64,000 nucleotides of DNA from a bacterium 1XD21-70. GTDB lineage: Bacteria > Bacillota > Clostridia > Lachnospirales > Lachnospiraceae. The position numbers and the translations under genes were made by a program. The DNA is taken from NCBI GenBank assembly GCA_003669055.1, contig RAYB01000001.1:1-64000 (forward strand), given 5' to 3'. Under the pieces are notes generated by a model. It searched no databases and was not told where the DNA came from. It worked only from the letters and a program-made list of their open reading frames with translations. The stretch's first letter is position 1. Each line of letters opens with the position of its first letter. Shown piece after piece: positions 25,111 through 33,635 of this stretch.

Positions 25111-26604
25111 CTACCCGTGCATATGAGCCGCACAGTGGCAGTCCTCTGCCCCCTTGCCGTTGTACACCTCATCCTTCATCATCAGATGGACAGCACTCAG
25201 CTTAAAGGTCTGGGGCAGCGCCAGGATATTGGGGGTTGGCCCCACAAATTTCTTCTTGGCATCCTCTAGGGCCTCCTCGATGGTGGCCCGTGTTTTCAGC
25301 CCCATGCCGCGGGCAAAGCCAGGCTCCTGGGCGCCGCACACATAGATGGCAGAGGTGTTCATCTCCGCAATATGCCCGCAGCTGATCATGGAAAAGCCAT
25401 GGAACGGATGGAATGCATTGCAGTAACGGTACTTGCGGATATACTCCTCATTGGTGGCAAAATACTCCCCATACCGGTTCATATCCGGCAAAGTATTCAT
25501 ATAATCCTTCTGGAACATCTCATACATTTCCCTGGTATACGGCCACAGTTCATCGTGGAAATACCCGTTGCAGATGGAAGAACAGATAATCACACATTTA
25601 TCACTCATAATTCTCTTGTGGCGGATCACCTGAGCCGAGATGGCCTGCATCAGCATAATGGGATTGGTTCCCATGCCCTCCCCATAGTGGAAAAACTGAG
25701 GCATGCCAAACACCATCACATCATACTTTTTCTCTGCCCAGGGCACATAAGTGCGCTTGTCCGCCGCCATCCAGGAATGAGGCTGCATCACCTTGGCATA
25801 GCCGCTGTTGATCTCGATCTGACGGGATTTGGTATCCAGTACCGCATCACAGCAGAAGAATTTCTTCCCCATGCATTCTTCCATGTGCTGCCCGATCTCG
25901 TCAAACTTGGTGCGCATCAGGGAAGTGCCGCTCACCGGGGTAAAATCCTTCCGGTGCATCACCTCCGGCACATGGTGGGAGGCAATGGAGCGCCAGTGGG
26001 TGATGCCTGTGGCACAGTGCTTATAGCCGCCGGAATATCCCCCATAAGGATTCCCCTGGGTATGGCCGATGAGAATCGCCACATCACTGTCATAGACATA
26101 CTTGTTCATCAGCACCGGGTCGCCCCTGCGGGTGGTTCCCAAATCAACCAGATGGTCGTAATCCTCACTGTCATGGTTAATGATCTGATGGGTGTACCAG
26201 AACTCGTTAAACAATTCATTCCCCAAAACCCCCCGGATCTCCTGCTCCGTGTTCTTCCGGTGCAGGCCGTTGGAACAGATCAGCAGAATGTCCTTTTTCT
26301 CCACTCCCGCCTCATACAGTTCCTGGAGAATCAGCCGGATGGAAACCTTCCGGTGAGAAGTGGGCTGCTCGCCTCCCTTTACCCTGTCCGGAAAAATAAT
26401 CGTGACCTTAGAGCCCTTGTGCGCCAGCTTGGAAAGGGGCTCCATGCCCATGGGATTGCGGATGGATTCTAAAGTCCTGGCCTCAATCTCTTCCTCCGGG
26501 ATACAAGGGGGATCCGGCACCGTCTCCCCGGGAATAAATACATCTGTGGTATCCGGCAGCTCTGCTGTCATCATTCCCTGCCCATATTCAAACGAAAGCT
26601 TCAT
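25111..26604 (-). CDS. LarA-like (nickel-pincer racemase/epimerase family) enzyme
   Basis: A 497-residue member of the LarA/DUF2088 family, whose characterised member, lactate racemase, uses a covalently bound nickel-pincer nucleotide. The family residues can be followed: FPDRVKG (D73/R74), GLHRKNTEQE (H115, matching LarA H108), GHTQGN (H181), YGGYSGGYKH with the pincer-binding lysine K195, and H203. It is about 70 residues longer than lactate racemases, so the substrate is probably larger, such as a sugar acid or sugar phosphate acid (inference). It sits between TPI and aldolase genes with a strong AAGGAGG. No larB, larC or larE for cofactor synthesis is in this window. Confidence 0.8.
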   Translation of the reverse strand: MKLSFEYGQGMMTAELPDTTDVFIPGETVPDPPCIPEEEIEARTLESIRNPMGMEPLSKLAHKGSKVTIIFPDRVKGGEQPTSHRKVSIRLILQELYEAGVEKKDILLICSNGLHRKNTEQEIRGVLGNELFNEFWYTHQIINHDSEDYDHLVDLGTTRRGDPVLMNKYVYDSDVAILIGHTQGNPYGGYSGGYKHCATGITHWRSIASHHVPEVMHRKDFTPVSGTSLMRTKFDEIGQHMEECMGKKFFCCDAVLDTKSRQIEINSGYAKVMQPHSWMAADKRTYVPWAEKKYDVMVFGMPQFFHYGEGMGTNPIMLMQAISAQVIRHKRIMSDKCVIICSSICNGYFHDELWPYTREMYEMFQKDYMNTLPDMNRYGEYFATNEEYIRKYRYCNAFHPFHGFSMISCGHIAEMNTSAIYVCGAQEPGFARGMGLKTRATIEEALEDAKKKFVGPTPNILALPQTFKLSAVHLMMKDEVYNGKGAEDCHCAAHMHG

Positions 26605-26714
26605 AAAATACCTCCTTCTTTCTATCAGAAAATTTTATACTGTCTGTGACACAATTATCATCACTCAATGAAAATATCCGGCTCCGGGAGAACCTGGCCG
26701 AAACCTCTCTTCTG

Positions 26715-27551
26715 TCATTTTCCCATATAAATCCGGATAATATCCAGATACTCCTCCGGATAATACCCGATCTCTCCCGAGAACCGGGTCAGGGCAATCA
26801 GTCCGCCGTCCATCACGGGGACAGAGGCCAGCATCTCAGCGTTGTCCGTCTTAAGCCCGCCGCCATACACCACATCCATCCCGCCGGTCACTTCCTTCAC
26901 AAATGTCCCGATCTTGGTGATATACTCTTTGTCCGGCGGCACCTTGCCCGGCCCGATGGCCCACACCGGCTCATAGGCAATCGTAACCTTTTCCCTGTCC
27001 ACTCCTGCCAGACCTGTCTCAAGCTGCTCTTTAAGTACCTCCTGCCACCGCTCCTGCTCCTCTGAGGTCTCTCCGATACAGTAAAGCACAAAAAGCCCTG
27101 CCTTCACCGCTGCCTGAATCTCCTTGTTCAACAGACGGTTTACTGCAGCCGTGTCACTCACCCCAGCCTCCGCTAAGATACCTGCCTTGTCCCGGCGCTC
27201 CTCACAGTGACCGATAATGGTGGTGACGCACCCCATGGCTTTCACTGCATTGGCTGTGCGGTTGGTGGTAAAGGCTCCAAAATTGCCCCCAACTGCCGTA
27301 TCATCCCGATACACGCCCTGGCACCCCACCTTCACCGGACTGTTCTCACAGAGGGCTGACACCGCTGGCAGCAGATGAGCCTCCGGGAAATACATGGCAA
27401 ACTCCACCTCATCCCCCTCATACTTCTTTAGCTGCTCCTGGGTGTGCTCTACAATATAGCTTCCCCACTGCTCAATGGGAGCAATGGCATTTACCCCTCC
27501 GAACTCCTTTGGGATGTCAAAACGTTTCAGATTCAAAAAGATATGCTTCAT
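26715..27551 (-). CDS. Triose-phosphate isomerase (operon paralogue)
   Basis: A 278-residue TIM barrel interconverting DHAP and glyceraldehyde 3-phosphate. Catalytic residues are recognisable: N and K in FLNLKRF, His in IIGHCEERR, Glu in AYEPVWAIGPG (with the mobile loop), and the phosphate-binding YGGGLKTDN. The sequence is divergent and about 25 residues longer than standard TpiA, suggesting a dedicated second copy rather than the main glycolytic enzyme. The ATG at 27551 follows AAGGAGGAG; the 56-residue upstream extension of the frame is not coding. It is the second gene of the PFK operon. Confidence 0.88.
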   Translation of the reverse strand: MKHIFLNLKRFDIPKEFGGVNAIAPIEQWGSYIVEHTQEQLKKYEGDEVEFAMYFPEAHLLPAVSALCENSPVKVGCQGVYRDDTAVGGNFGAFTTNRTANAVKAMGCVTTIIGHCEERRDKAGILAEAGVSDTAAVNRLLNKEIQAAVKAGLFVLYCIGETSEEQERWQEVLKEQLETGLAGVDREKVTIAYEPVWAIGPGKVPPDKEYITKIGTFVKEVTGGMDVVYGGGLKTDNAEMLASVPVMDGGLIALTRFSGEIGYYPEEYLDIIRIYMGK

Positions 27552-27654
27552 AAATCTCCTCCTTCTCACAATTCCCTGTACGATTATCTTTTCCCCCACA
27601 CCGGTCCGTGCCTTCTTTTCATGACACTCCCGGTCTTTTGGGCCCCGGATCCTG

Positions 27655-28842
27655 TCACTTTCCCTCTTTCTCCCGGTACAAATCCTGGAAGTCAATATAC
27701 TCCGGAACCTCCGCTCCAATCAAGGGCTTACACCACTGAACAAACCCTTCTCTCACATCATTGCCCCGCTCATTGATATATTCCTCCGGGACCACCCGCT
27801 CATAGAGCATAACCTCCTCAATGGGAATCATGCGCACCGAGATGCGGTAACTGCCGTCCGGAGTCTCCTCACGGATAAAGCCCACCATTTTGCCGCCTTC
27901 GCCCCGCATGGCCGCCTTCAGAGCCTCCCGGCCTGCCAGCACCGCTTCGTCCCGGTCTGCCAAAGACTGGAGTTTGATGGATGCCCGGCCGCAGATGCCC
28001 GGCTTCTCGCTTCTGGCCTTGATGCCCAGCTTCTTGATCACCAACTCCGCCAGATAAGCGCTCACATCCCCGTAATAGACGGATCTTCCTGTCTGGAAAA
28101 TCGGAGGCACAATCGGCTTTCCGGACTCATCCTTAAGCCCCTCGCTGGCTACCACCACCACGCCTCCCTTTTCCTCATAGAGCCGCTTCACATCCTCTAA
28201 AAACTCCTCCTCATGGAACGGCCTCTCCGGCAGATAGATCAGATGAGGCGCATCCCCCGGCTTTTTCCTGGCCAGTGCGGAGGATGCCGTTATCCATCCT
28301 GCATTCCGCCCCATAGCCTCCACCACACACACATGAATCGGCAGGGACTTCACATCCACCCCCACTTCTGCCACAGTCTCCGCCAGATAGCGGGCAGCGC
28401 TGCCATATCCCGGAGTGTGGTCTGTGATGGCGATATCATTGTCTATGGTCTTGGGAATCCCCACCACACAGATCCCTGCATCCTTACAGGCCCGGTGAAT
28501 CTTCCCGCAGGTATCCATGGTTCCGTTGCCTCCGTTCAGCAGCACATATTGAATGTCATGCTTCTGAAAAATGGCTGTCATGGCCTCATAGTCCTCCTGC
28601 TCCAGGGCATACCGGGAAGAACCGATTGCAGTGGCCGGAGTAGTCAAAAGCAGCTTCAGCTTCTCCTGCGGATACGCTGCCAGGTCAAGAAACCGCTCCT
28701 TCAAAATCGCCTCGCTTCCACCTATGGCGCCATACACATGCTCAATCCCGCCGCACTCTGCCGCCTCCTGAATCACTCCGTACAGGGAGGCGTTGATCAC
28801 CGCTGTAGGCCCTCCTCCATGCACCACCAATACATTTGCCAC
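27655..28842 (-). CDS. 6-phosphofructokinase-family kinase (ATP or PPi donor uncertain)
   Basis: A 395-residue PFK that phosphorylates fructose 6-phosphate or an analogue at C1. Motifs: VVHGGGPTAVINAS at the N-terminus, GGNGTMDT (residues 104-111) where most PFKs have GGDGS or GGDDS, PKTIDND (130-136) containing the catalytic Asp, and VEAMGRNAGW. The donor-discriminating positions are mixed: Gly at the first (ATP-like) and Lys at the second (PPi-like). The donor therefore cannot be called, and the Asn replacing the metal-binding Asp at 106 is unusual. The start is GTG with AAAGGAG eight bases before. It is the first gene of the operon, with a LacI-type operator about 170 bases upstream. Confidence 0.85.
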   Translation of the reverse strand: MANVLVVHGGGPTAVINASLYGVIQEAAECGGIEHVYGAIGGSEAILKERFLDLAAYPQEKLKLLLTTPATAIGSSRYALEQEDYEAMTAIFQKHDIQYVLLNGGNGTMDTCGKIHRACKDAGICVVGIPKTIDNDIAITDHTPGYGSAARYLAETVAEVGVDVKSLPIHVCVVEAMGRNAGWITASSALARKKPGDAPHLIYLPERPFHEEEFLEDVKRLYEEKGGVVVVASEGLKDESGKPIVPPIFQTGRSVYYGDVSAYLAELVIKKLGIKARSEKPGICGRASIKLQSLADRDEAVLAGREALKAAMRGEGGKMVGFIREETPDGSYRISVRMIPIEEVMLYERVVPEEYINERGNDVREGFVQWCKPLIGAEVPEYIDFQDLYREKEGK

Positions 28843-28969
28843 CTTCCATTCTCCTTTCCCTCATGGCCTTTTTCTGCCTTTCCCTTGGCCGCACTGTCCC
28901 GTTCTTTGCCGCTTCCTGCCGTAAGCCAATTGCCGCAGGCCTTCAGCCATGTACCTGTTTCATGATACC

Positions 28970-29019
28970 ATCATACCACATTTCCAATTCAATTTGTGCT
29001 GTTTTTACTCAAACGTTTG
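28970..29019 (-). promoter_or_regulatory. PFK-operon promoter with LacI-type operator
   Basis: The minus strand carries an extended -10 (TGG TATGAT, -10 at 28975-28970). The palindrome CAAACGTTTG lies at 29010-29019, its centre 42 bases upstream of the -10 centre. The 20 bases at 29002-29021 are identical to those at 38968-38987 before the LacI-family gene. No good -35 is present, in keeping with an activated promoter. Confidence 0.75.
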
Positions 29020-29091
29020 TCTTTCCCGTATGCCGCCAAAATGCCGGCGGCAATATAATTTTCCTCTGCCGGATTCCCGCCTTTTTCCGGC

Positions 29092-29147
29092 AAAAACAAA
29101 ACATCCGGCATTCGGCCTGCCGTATCGGCCAGGCCAAATGCCGGATG
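29092..29147 (-). terminator. Strong terminator of the kinase-to-isomerase operon
   Basis: CATCCGGCATT (29102-29112) pairs with AATGCCGGATG (29137-29147) over 11 bases, with an inner GGCCTG/CAGGCC stem. Read on the minus strand it is followed by TTTTGTTTTT. It closes the long operon ending with the glucose-6-phosphate isomerase gene, about 95 bases past its stop. The rest of the 28843-29239 gap holds the PFK promoter and no gene. Confidence 0.85.
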
Positions 29148-29239
29148 CTTTGCCTGTTATGTTTACAAACTTCTCCTCCGGACGCCCCACGGTTTCCGCC
29201 GCAGCCTTTTGGGTACTGCACCGCCCCGCCATCTGCCGC

Positions 29240-30496
29240 TCACTTCCCCAGCGCCGCAAACATGCTCCTCTTGTACTCCTCCACGCCCTCCTGGTCAAAG
29301 GGATTGATGCCCATCAACTCCCCTGAAACCGCACAGGCCACCATAAAATAATAATACAGTTCCCCAAAGCTTCTCTCCGAAACCCTGTCCGCCTCAAACC
29401 GGATACACGGCACCCCGCCCCTTAAGTGGGCTTCCCAGGTAGCCTCCTCGGCTGCCCGGTTAATATCCGCAAAATCCATGCCGTCCAGATAATCAAACCC
29501 GTCCCCGTATGCCGGGCAGGGATCCACTGCCACCAAAGCCCCCGGCTCCTTCACAGACACAAAGGTCTCGATCAGGTTCCTTCTCCCGTCCTGCATATAC
29601 TGCCCGATGGAATGGAGATCCTCCGAGTAAATGGAAGCAGCAGGAAAAATCCCCCGCTTCTCCTTTCCCTCACTCTCCCCAAAAAGCTGCACCCACCATT
29701 TCGTAAAAAAACCGTACCGTGGCTCAAAAGAGACCATCATCTCAATATCATACCCCCGGCCATACAAAAGCTGCCGCACTGCGCCGTACCGCACCGCCGG
29801 GTTGTCCTCCCCATGCTCCCTGCAATCCTTCTGGGCCGCGGCCATACCCGCCAGATACTCATCCACATCCAGCCCGGCTGCCGCAATCGGAAAAAGCCCC
29901 ACCGGAGTAAATGCCGAATAACGCCCGCCCACCGGCACCGGGAACTGCAAAAACAGATAGCCGTTCTCCGCTGCTATCTCCTCCAGCCGGGAACCCTTTG
30001 TTCCGGTGACAATAATCCGCCTTGCCATCTCCTCCTTGTCATAACGGCTTCCCATCCACTGCCGCAGAACCCGAAAATGGCTCCCCGGCTCCAAGGTCTC
30101 AAAATTCTTGGCAATCACATTAATAAAAACGCTCTTTCCCTCCATCTCCTTTAGCGTCTCTCTGATGGTATAAGGAGAAAGCGTGTTGCCCAGATACATG
30201 ACCTTCGGTCCGTCCGGCCGGGGCAGCGCCTCAATCACCCCCCTGGCCGCCTGGTTGGAACCTCCCACCCCCACAATCACAAACACATCCGCTTCCCGGC
30301 GGATTTCCTCCGCCTTTGCCTTAATCTGCCCCAGCTGCAAAACGGAAGTATCCTCCGCCAGCCAGCCCAGCACCTTGTCTTTGTCCTCCCTCTCATACAG
30401 CAAGCGGCAGACAGCCGCCGCCTTCGCCTTGGCCTCCTTTAACTCATCCTTTCCCAGATAGCCCTCTGCCTTGCTCAAATCAATAGAAATCCCCAT
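29240..30496 (-). CDS. pgi: Glucose-6-phosphate isomerase family
   Basis: A 418-residue aldose-ketose phosphate isomerase. It shows VIVGVGGSNQAARGVIEAL (phosphate loop), VIAKNFETLEPGSHFRVLRQWM, VPVGGRYSAFTPVGLFPIAAAG (family signature 1), LFGESEGKEKRGIFPAA with the catalytic Glu, and DLHSIGQYMQ. Length fits the short bacterial Pgi type. The ATG at 30496 is where homology starts; the frame is open for 27 codons upstream. It is the last gene of the operon that begins with the histidine kinase, ahead of a strong terminator. A substrate other than glucose 6-phosphate is possible, since the chromosome probably carries a housekeeping pgi elsewhere (inference). Confidence 0.85.
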   Translation of the reverse strand: MGISIDLSKAEGYLGKDELKEAKAKAAAVCRLLYEREDKDKVLGWLAEDTSVLQLGQIKAKAEEIRREADVFVIVGVGGSNQAARGVIEALPRPDGPKVMYLGNTLSPYTIRETLKEMEGKSVFINVIAKNFETLEPGSHFRVLRQWMGSRYDKEEMARRIIVTGTKGSRLEEIAAENGYLFLQFPVPVGGRYSAFTPVGLFPIAAAGLDVDEYLAGMAAAQKDCREHGEDNPAVRYGAVRQLLYGRGYDIEMMVSFEPRYGFFTKWWVQLFGESEGKEKRGIFPAASIYSEDLHSIGQYMQDGRRNLIETFVSVKEPGALVAVDPCPAYGDGFDYLDGMDFADINRAAEEATWEAHLRGGVPCIRFEADRVSERSFGELYYYFMVACAVSGELMGINPFDQEGVEEYKRSMFAALGK

Positions 30497-30519
30497 ATTC
30501 TGCCTGCCCCCATAAATGC

Positions 30520-31497
30520 TTAATCCTGCTCCATCGGATACACGATCCCCCACTGCCTGCGCAGTTCGTCCATCCACCGAAGCATCCTTAAAGTCTCCTC
30601 ATGGGGCATCTCAGGGCACTCCAGTTCCCCGTTCTCAATGGCGCGGACACAGGCCTCCACCTCATACTCATAGCCGGTGATCTGTTTCGGCGTCTCATAC
30701 GATGCCACCAGCTTCCTCTCTGTGTCAAATACCTTGATGCCTTCACAGTTGTTGATGTTCTCCGTCTCAATATATCCCTTATCCCCGTAGATAATCCCCC
30801 TGCGGTCGCTTAAGCTGCGGGCGCTGGAATTGAGGGCAGCCATCCTGCCGTCCTTATACAGGATGGTAATATTCTCCTGCATATCCATGCCATGCTCATT
30901 GAAGGTGGCTGTCCCGGTGATCGTCTCGATATCGTCCCCAAACGCCATGGATGCAAAATTCAGCGTATAGATGCCGATGTCCAGCAGCGCACCTCCCGCC
31001 AGTTCCGGCTTTCTGATCCGGTCCTTCCAGTCAATAATATAACTCAGATTGGCCGTCAGCATATAAGGCGTTCCAATCACCCCGCTTGCCAGCACCTCCT
31101 CCAAGGTCTTCCTCATAGGCATATACCTTGTCCAGATCGCCTCTGTCAAAAGAAGCCCCCTCTCCTTTGCCATGGCAAACAGTTCCTTAGCCTGCCCTTC
31201 ATTGACCGTAAATGCCTTCTCACAGAGCACATGCTTGCCATGCTCCAGGCACAGTTTCACATGGTCATAATGGTGGGAATGGGGTGTCGCAACGTACACC
31301 AGATCCACCATGGGGTCTGCCAGCATCTCCTCATAAGAGCCATATGCCTTCTCAAATCCGTACTGATCTGCAAAATCCTTCGCGCGCCCGTAATCCCTCG
31401 CCGCAATGGCATACCGCTCTGCCGTGCCCATCCCCTGCAAGGTCCTTCCCATAAATCCGGCAATCCTGCCTGCACCAATTATCCCCATCCGTACCAT
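30520..31497 (-). CDS. Gfo/Idh/MocA-family NAD(P)-dependent dehydrogenase
   Basis: A 325-residue oxidoreductase with an N-terminal Rossmann domain (MGIIGAGRIAGFMGRTL), the VATPHSHHYDHVKLCLEHGKHVLCEKAF segment (EKA in place of the common EKP), and a C-terminal beta-sheet domain with the family GGALLDIGIYTLNFA helix. Members oxidise or epimerise sugars, inositols and sugar acids, and the substrate cannot be read from sequence. It begins five bases after nagA and runs 23 bases before pgi, so it is a fixed member of this operon. Its presence implies a redox step on the sugar that ordinary GlcNAc catabolism does not need. Confidence 0.85.
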   Translation of the reverse strand: MVRMGIIGAGRIAGFMGRTLQGMGTAERYAIAARDYGRAKDFADQYGFEKAYGSYEEMLADPMVDLVYVATPHSHHYDHVKLCLEHGKHVLCEKAFTVNEGQAKELFAMAKERGLLLTEAIWTRYMPMRKTLEEVLASGVIGTPYMLTANLSYIIDWKDRIRKPELAGGALLDIGIYTLNFASMAFGDDIETITGTATFNEHGMDMQENITILYKDGRMAALNSSARSLSDRRGIIYGDKGYIETENINNCEGIKVFDTERKLVASYETPKQITGYEYEVEACVRAIENGELECPEMPHEETLRMLRWMDELRRQWGIVYPMEQD

Positions 31498-31502
31498 ATT
31501 CC

Positions 31503-32693
31503 CTATACCTCCTTGTCATAATTAAAACCGCCAAACGGCTTAGCCCCATCGAAGCAGCACTCCCCTTTCACATAAGTCGCTTCAATCCGGCACTCCCCGT
31601 CCAGCACCACCACGTCAGCATCCTTCCCCTCTTCCAGGGAACCTACCCGGTCATACACCCCGGCCAGCTTTGCCGGGTTCTCCGTCAGCAGGGGCACGAT
31701 CTCTTCCAGCGGCCGCCCGGTGAATGCCAGCAGGTTCTCCAGCGCCTTCCCGGTTGTCAGGGTGCTCCCCGCACGGCTTCCGCCATTCGCCAGGCGGGCA
31801 TCCCCGTCCACTACCACCACGTCATTGACCCCCAGCTTATAATTCCCGTCCGGCAGCCCTGCCGCCATGATCGAATCCGTGATGGCCACTACACGGCCTG
31901 TGCCTTTGGCCTTTAAGATCAGGCGCACGGTCCCGGGGTGGAGATGGCGCCCGTCGCAGATCATCTCACAGTATACTTTGTCGTCCTCCAGCACTGCCCC
32001 CCAGATGGCCGGCTCGTGCTGGTGCAGAAGCCGCATGGCATTGCTGGTATGGGTCGCCCCCATGGCTCCGTTGGCGATCGCTTTTCTCGCTGTCTCATAA
32101 TCTGCCCCGGAATGCCCGATTGCCACAACCATCCCTAAGCGGCACAGTTCCGGGATAAAATCCGCCATCCCTTCAATCTCCGGGGACACGGTGATATAGC
32201 GGATCTCCCCTCCGGCCGCCTCCTGATACTCCCGCACCAGCGCCCCATTCGGCTTCTGCAGCAAATGCTCCGGCATTGCCCCTTTATACTCCGGGCTTAA
32301 AAACGGCCCTTCCAGGTGGATCCCCAGCAGCCGTGACCCCTTGTGCTCCAGGCCCTTCCACCGCTTATACTCCTCAATGCACCACAGCGTCTGCTCCCTG
32401 GTGTCCGTCAGCACCGAACACAGCCAGCCGGTTGTCCCCTGCCCCGCATGGAAGCGGCAGATTTTCTCATAATCCTCTGCCGTGGCCGCATTCACATCCA
32501 CGCCGACTGCCCCATGGGTATGGATATCCAGAAATCCCGGCACAATCCGCCTGCCTGACACATCCGCCACCTGGGCATCTGCCTCCGAAAGCCCTGTGCC
32601 GATACCTTCAATCACCCCGTCCTGCATCCGCAGGTCTGCACGCACAAACCCATGCCCCTGATACACCATACCGCCCTTCAATAATATTGCCAC
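31503..32693 (-). CDS. nagA: N-acetylglucosamine-6-phosphate deacetylase
   Basis: A 396-residue amidohydrolase removing acetate from GlcNAc 6-phosphate. Metal and substrate motifs are complete: HTHGAVGVDVN, GIHLEGPFLSPEYKGAMPEH, IGHSGADYETARKA, THTSNAMRLLHQ, CDGRHLHPGTVRL and the catalytic Asp in AITDSIMAAG. The start is GTG with GGAGG eight bases upstream. It lies between the NagB-like and Gfo/Idh genes. With them it gives deacetylation then deamination of an N-acetyl-aminohexose phosphate, but the phosphorylating transporter is not in this operon. Confidence 0.9.
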   Translation of the reverse strand: MAILLKGGMVYQGHGFVRADLRMQDGVIEGIGTGLSEADAQVADVSGRRIVPGFLDIHTHGAVGVDVNAATAEDYEKICRFHAGQGTTGWLCSVLTDTREQTLWCIEEYKRWKGLEHKGSRLLGIHLEGPFLSPEYKGAMPEHLLQKPNGALVREYQEAAGGEIRYITVSPEIEGMADFIPELCRLGMVVAIGHSGADYETARKAIANGAMGATHTSNAMRLLHQHEPAIWGAVLEDDKVYCEMICDGRHLHPGTVRLILKAKGTGRVVAITDSIMAAGLPDGNYKLGVNDVVVVDGDARLANGGSRAGSTLTTGKALENLLAFTGRPLEEIVPLLTENPAKLAGVYDRVGSLEEGKDADVVVLDGECRIEATYVKGECCFDGAKPFGGFNYDKEV

Positions 32694-32782
32694 TTCTCAT
32701 ACCTCCTTCTGAAACTTGTTGTGCTTCCGTCTTTTCTATATATAATGAACATCCCGCCCCAAAATATTGCCCTGCTGCCGTG

Positions 32783-33604
32783 TCAGTCTTCCAGCCGCGC
32801 CACATACTCCGTAAATGTCAGCGTGATATCCTCATGCCCCCGCAGAAGGCTCACCGGGAAATCCGCCGTGGCCTCCCCATACCCGGCCCGGCGCACCACT
32901 GCCCGGTGCCAGTTGCGGAAACATCCCAGCCGGATCTTCCTGGCATGGGCAATCTCATAAATCCCCACCGTCACACAATATTTCGGCATGTCCTCCAGGG
33001 CTCCGCCGAAATCCCCGATCGCGTTGGCAGCCCGGGTCTCCGGGCTGATCTCCAGCACCCGGGTCTTCTGTGCCAGGAATTCCTCCCCGGACAGCGATGC
33101 ATCCGCCTCATTAAATGCCACATGGCCGTTAATCCCGATCCCGCCGAAGGCAATGTCCACGCCCCCTAGTTCCTCGATCAGCTTTGGCACCCGCCCCACA
33201 TCCTCCGGGTCCGGGAAGACCCGCTGTGCCTTTGGCATCACCAATTCCGGACGGATCTTTGAATATACCACCCGCTCCATAAACCCACGGAAGCTTAAAG
33301 GATGGTCTATGGGGATCCATTTCTTATCATCATCCAGATATTCGTCCATGTTGATAAACCATACATCCTTTAGGCTGATGCCCCGGGTGTTGACCATATC
33401 CACAAAATAGGGATACTGCCCCACCGGCCCCACCGGGCAGATAAAGACCGTCCGCCTCCCCTTTTTGTTGTTCGCCTGGATCTCCTCTGCCATCTGCCCT
33501 GCCATCTGGCGAAACACCGCCTCATTGTCCTCCATGCAAAACAGCTTCATCTTAGGCGCTGCTAAAAGCTGCTCCTTGTTGTAACCGTAGTATTCGTGCC
33601 TCAT
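32783..33604 (-). CDS. NagB-like aminosugar-phosphate deaminase/isomerase paralogue
   Basis: A 273-residue member of the glucosamine-6-phosphate isomerase/6-phosphogluconolactonase superfamily, only distantly like the nagB product at 16411-17154. It keeps INMDEYLDDD (catalytic Asp) and FGGIGINGHVAFNEAD (ring-opening His). The N-terminal phosphate loop reads CPVGPVGQYPYF in place of ATGSSPVGAY, and the segment after the Asp is IPIDHPLSFRGFM rather than DNDQSYRYFM. These changes suggest a substrate other than GlcN 6-phosphate. The ATG at 33604 follows GGAGGG by seven bases; the frame also has ATGs at 33619 and 33610. It lies directly ahead of nagA. Confidence 0.8.
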   Translation of the reverse strand: MRHEYYGYNKEQLLAAPKMKLFCMEDNEAVFRQMAGQMAEEIQANNKKGRRTVFICPVGPVGQYPYFVDMVNTRGISLKDVWFINMDEYLDDDKKWIPIDHPLSFRGFMERVVYSKIRPELVMPKAQRVFPDPEDVGRVPKLIEELGGVDIAFGGIGINGHVAFNEADASLSGEEFLAQKTRVLEISPETRAANAIGDFGGALEDMPKYCVTVGIYEIAHARKIRLGCFRNWHRAVVRRAGYGEATADFPVSLLRGHEDITLTFTEYVARLED

Positions 33605-33635
33605 AACCATTCCCTCCATTTTTTTAAACGCCCGC

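Noticed and set aside
27552-27719. 56-residue N-terminal extension of triose-phosphate isomerase
   Set aside because: The translation is Arg/Lys-rich without homology, and AAGGAGGAG places the start at 27551.
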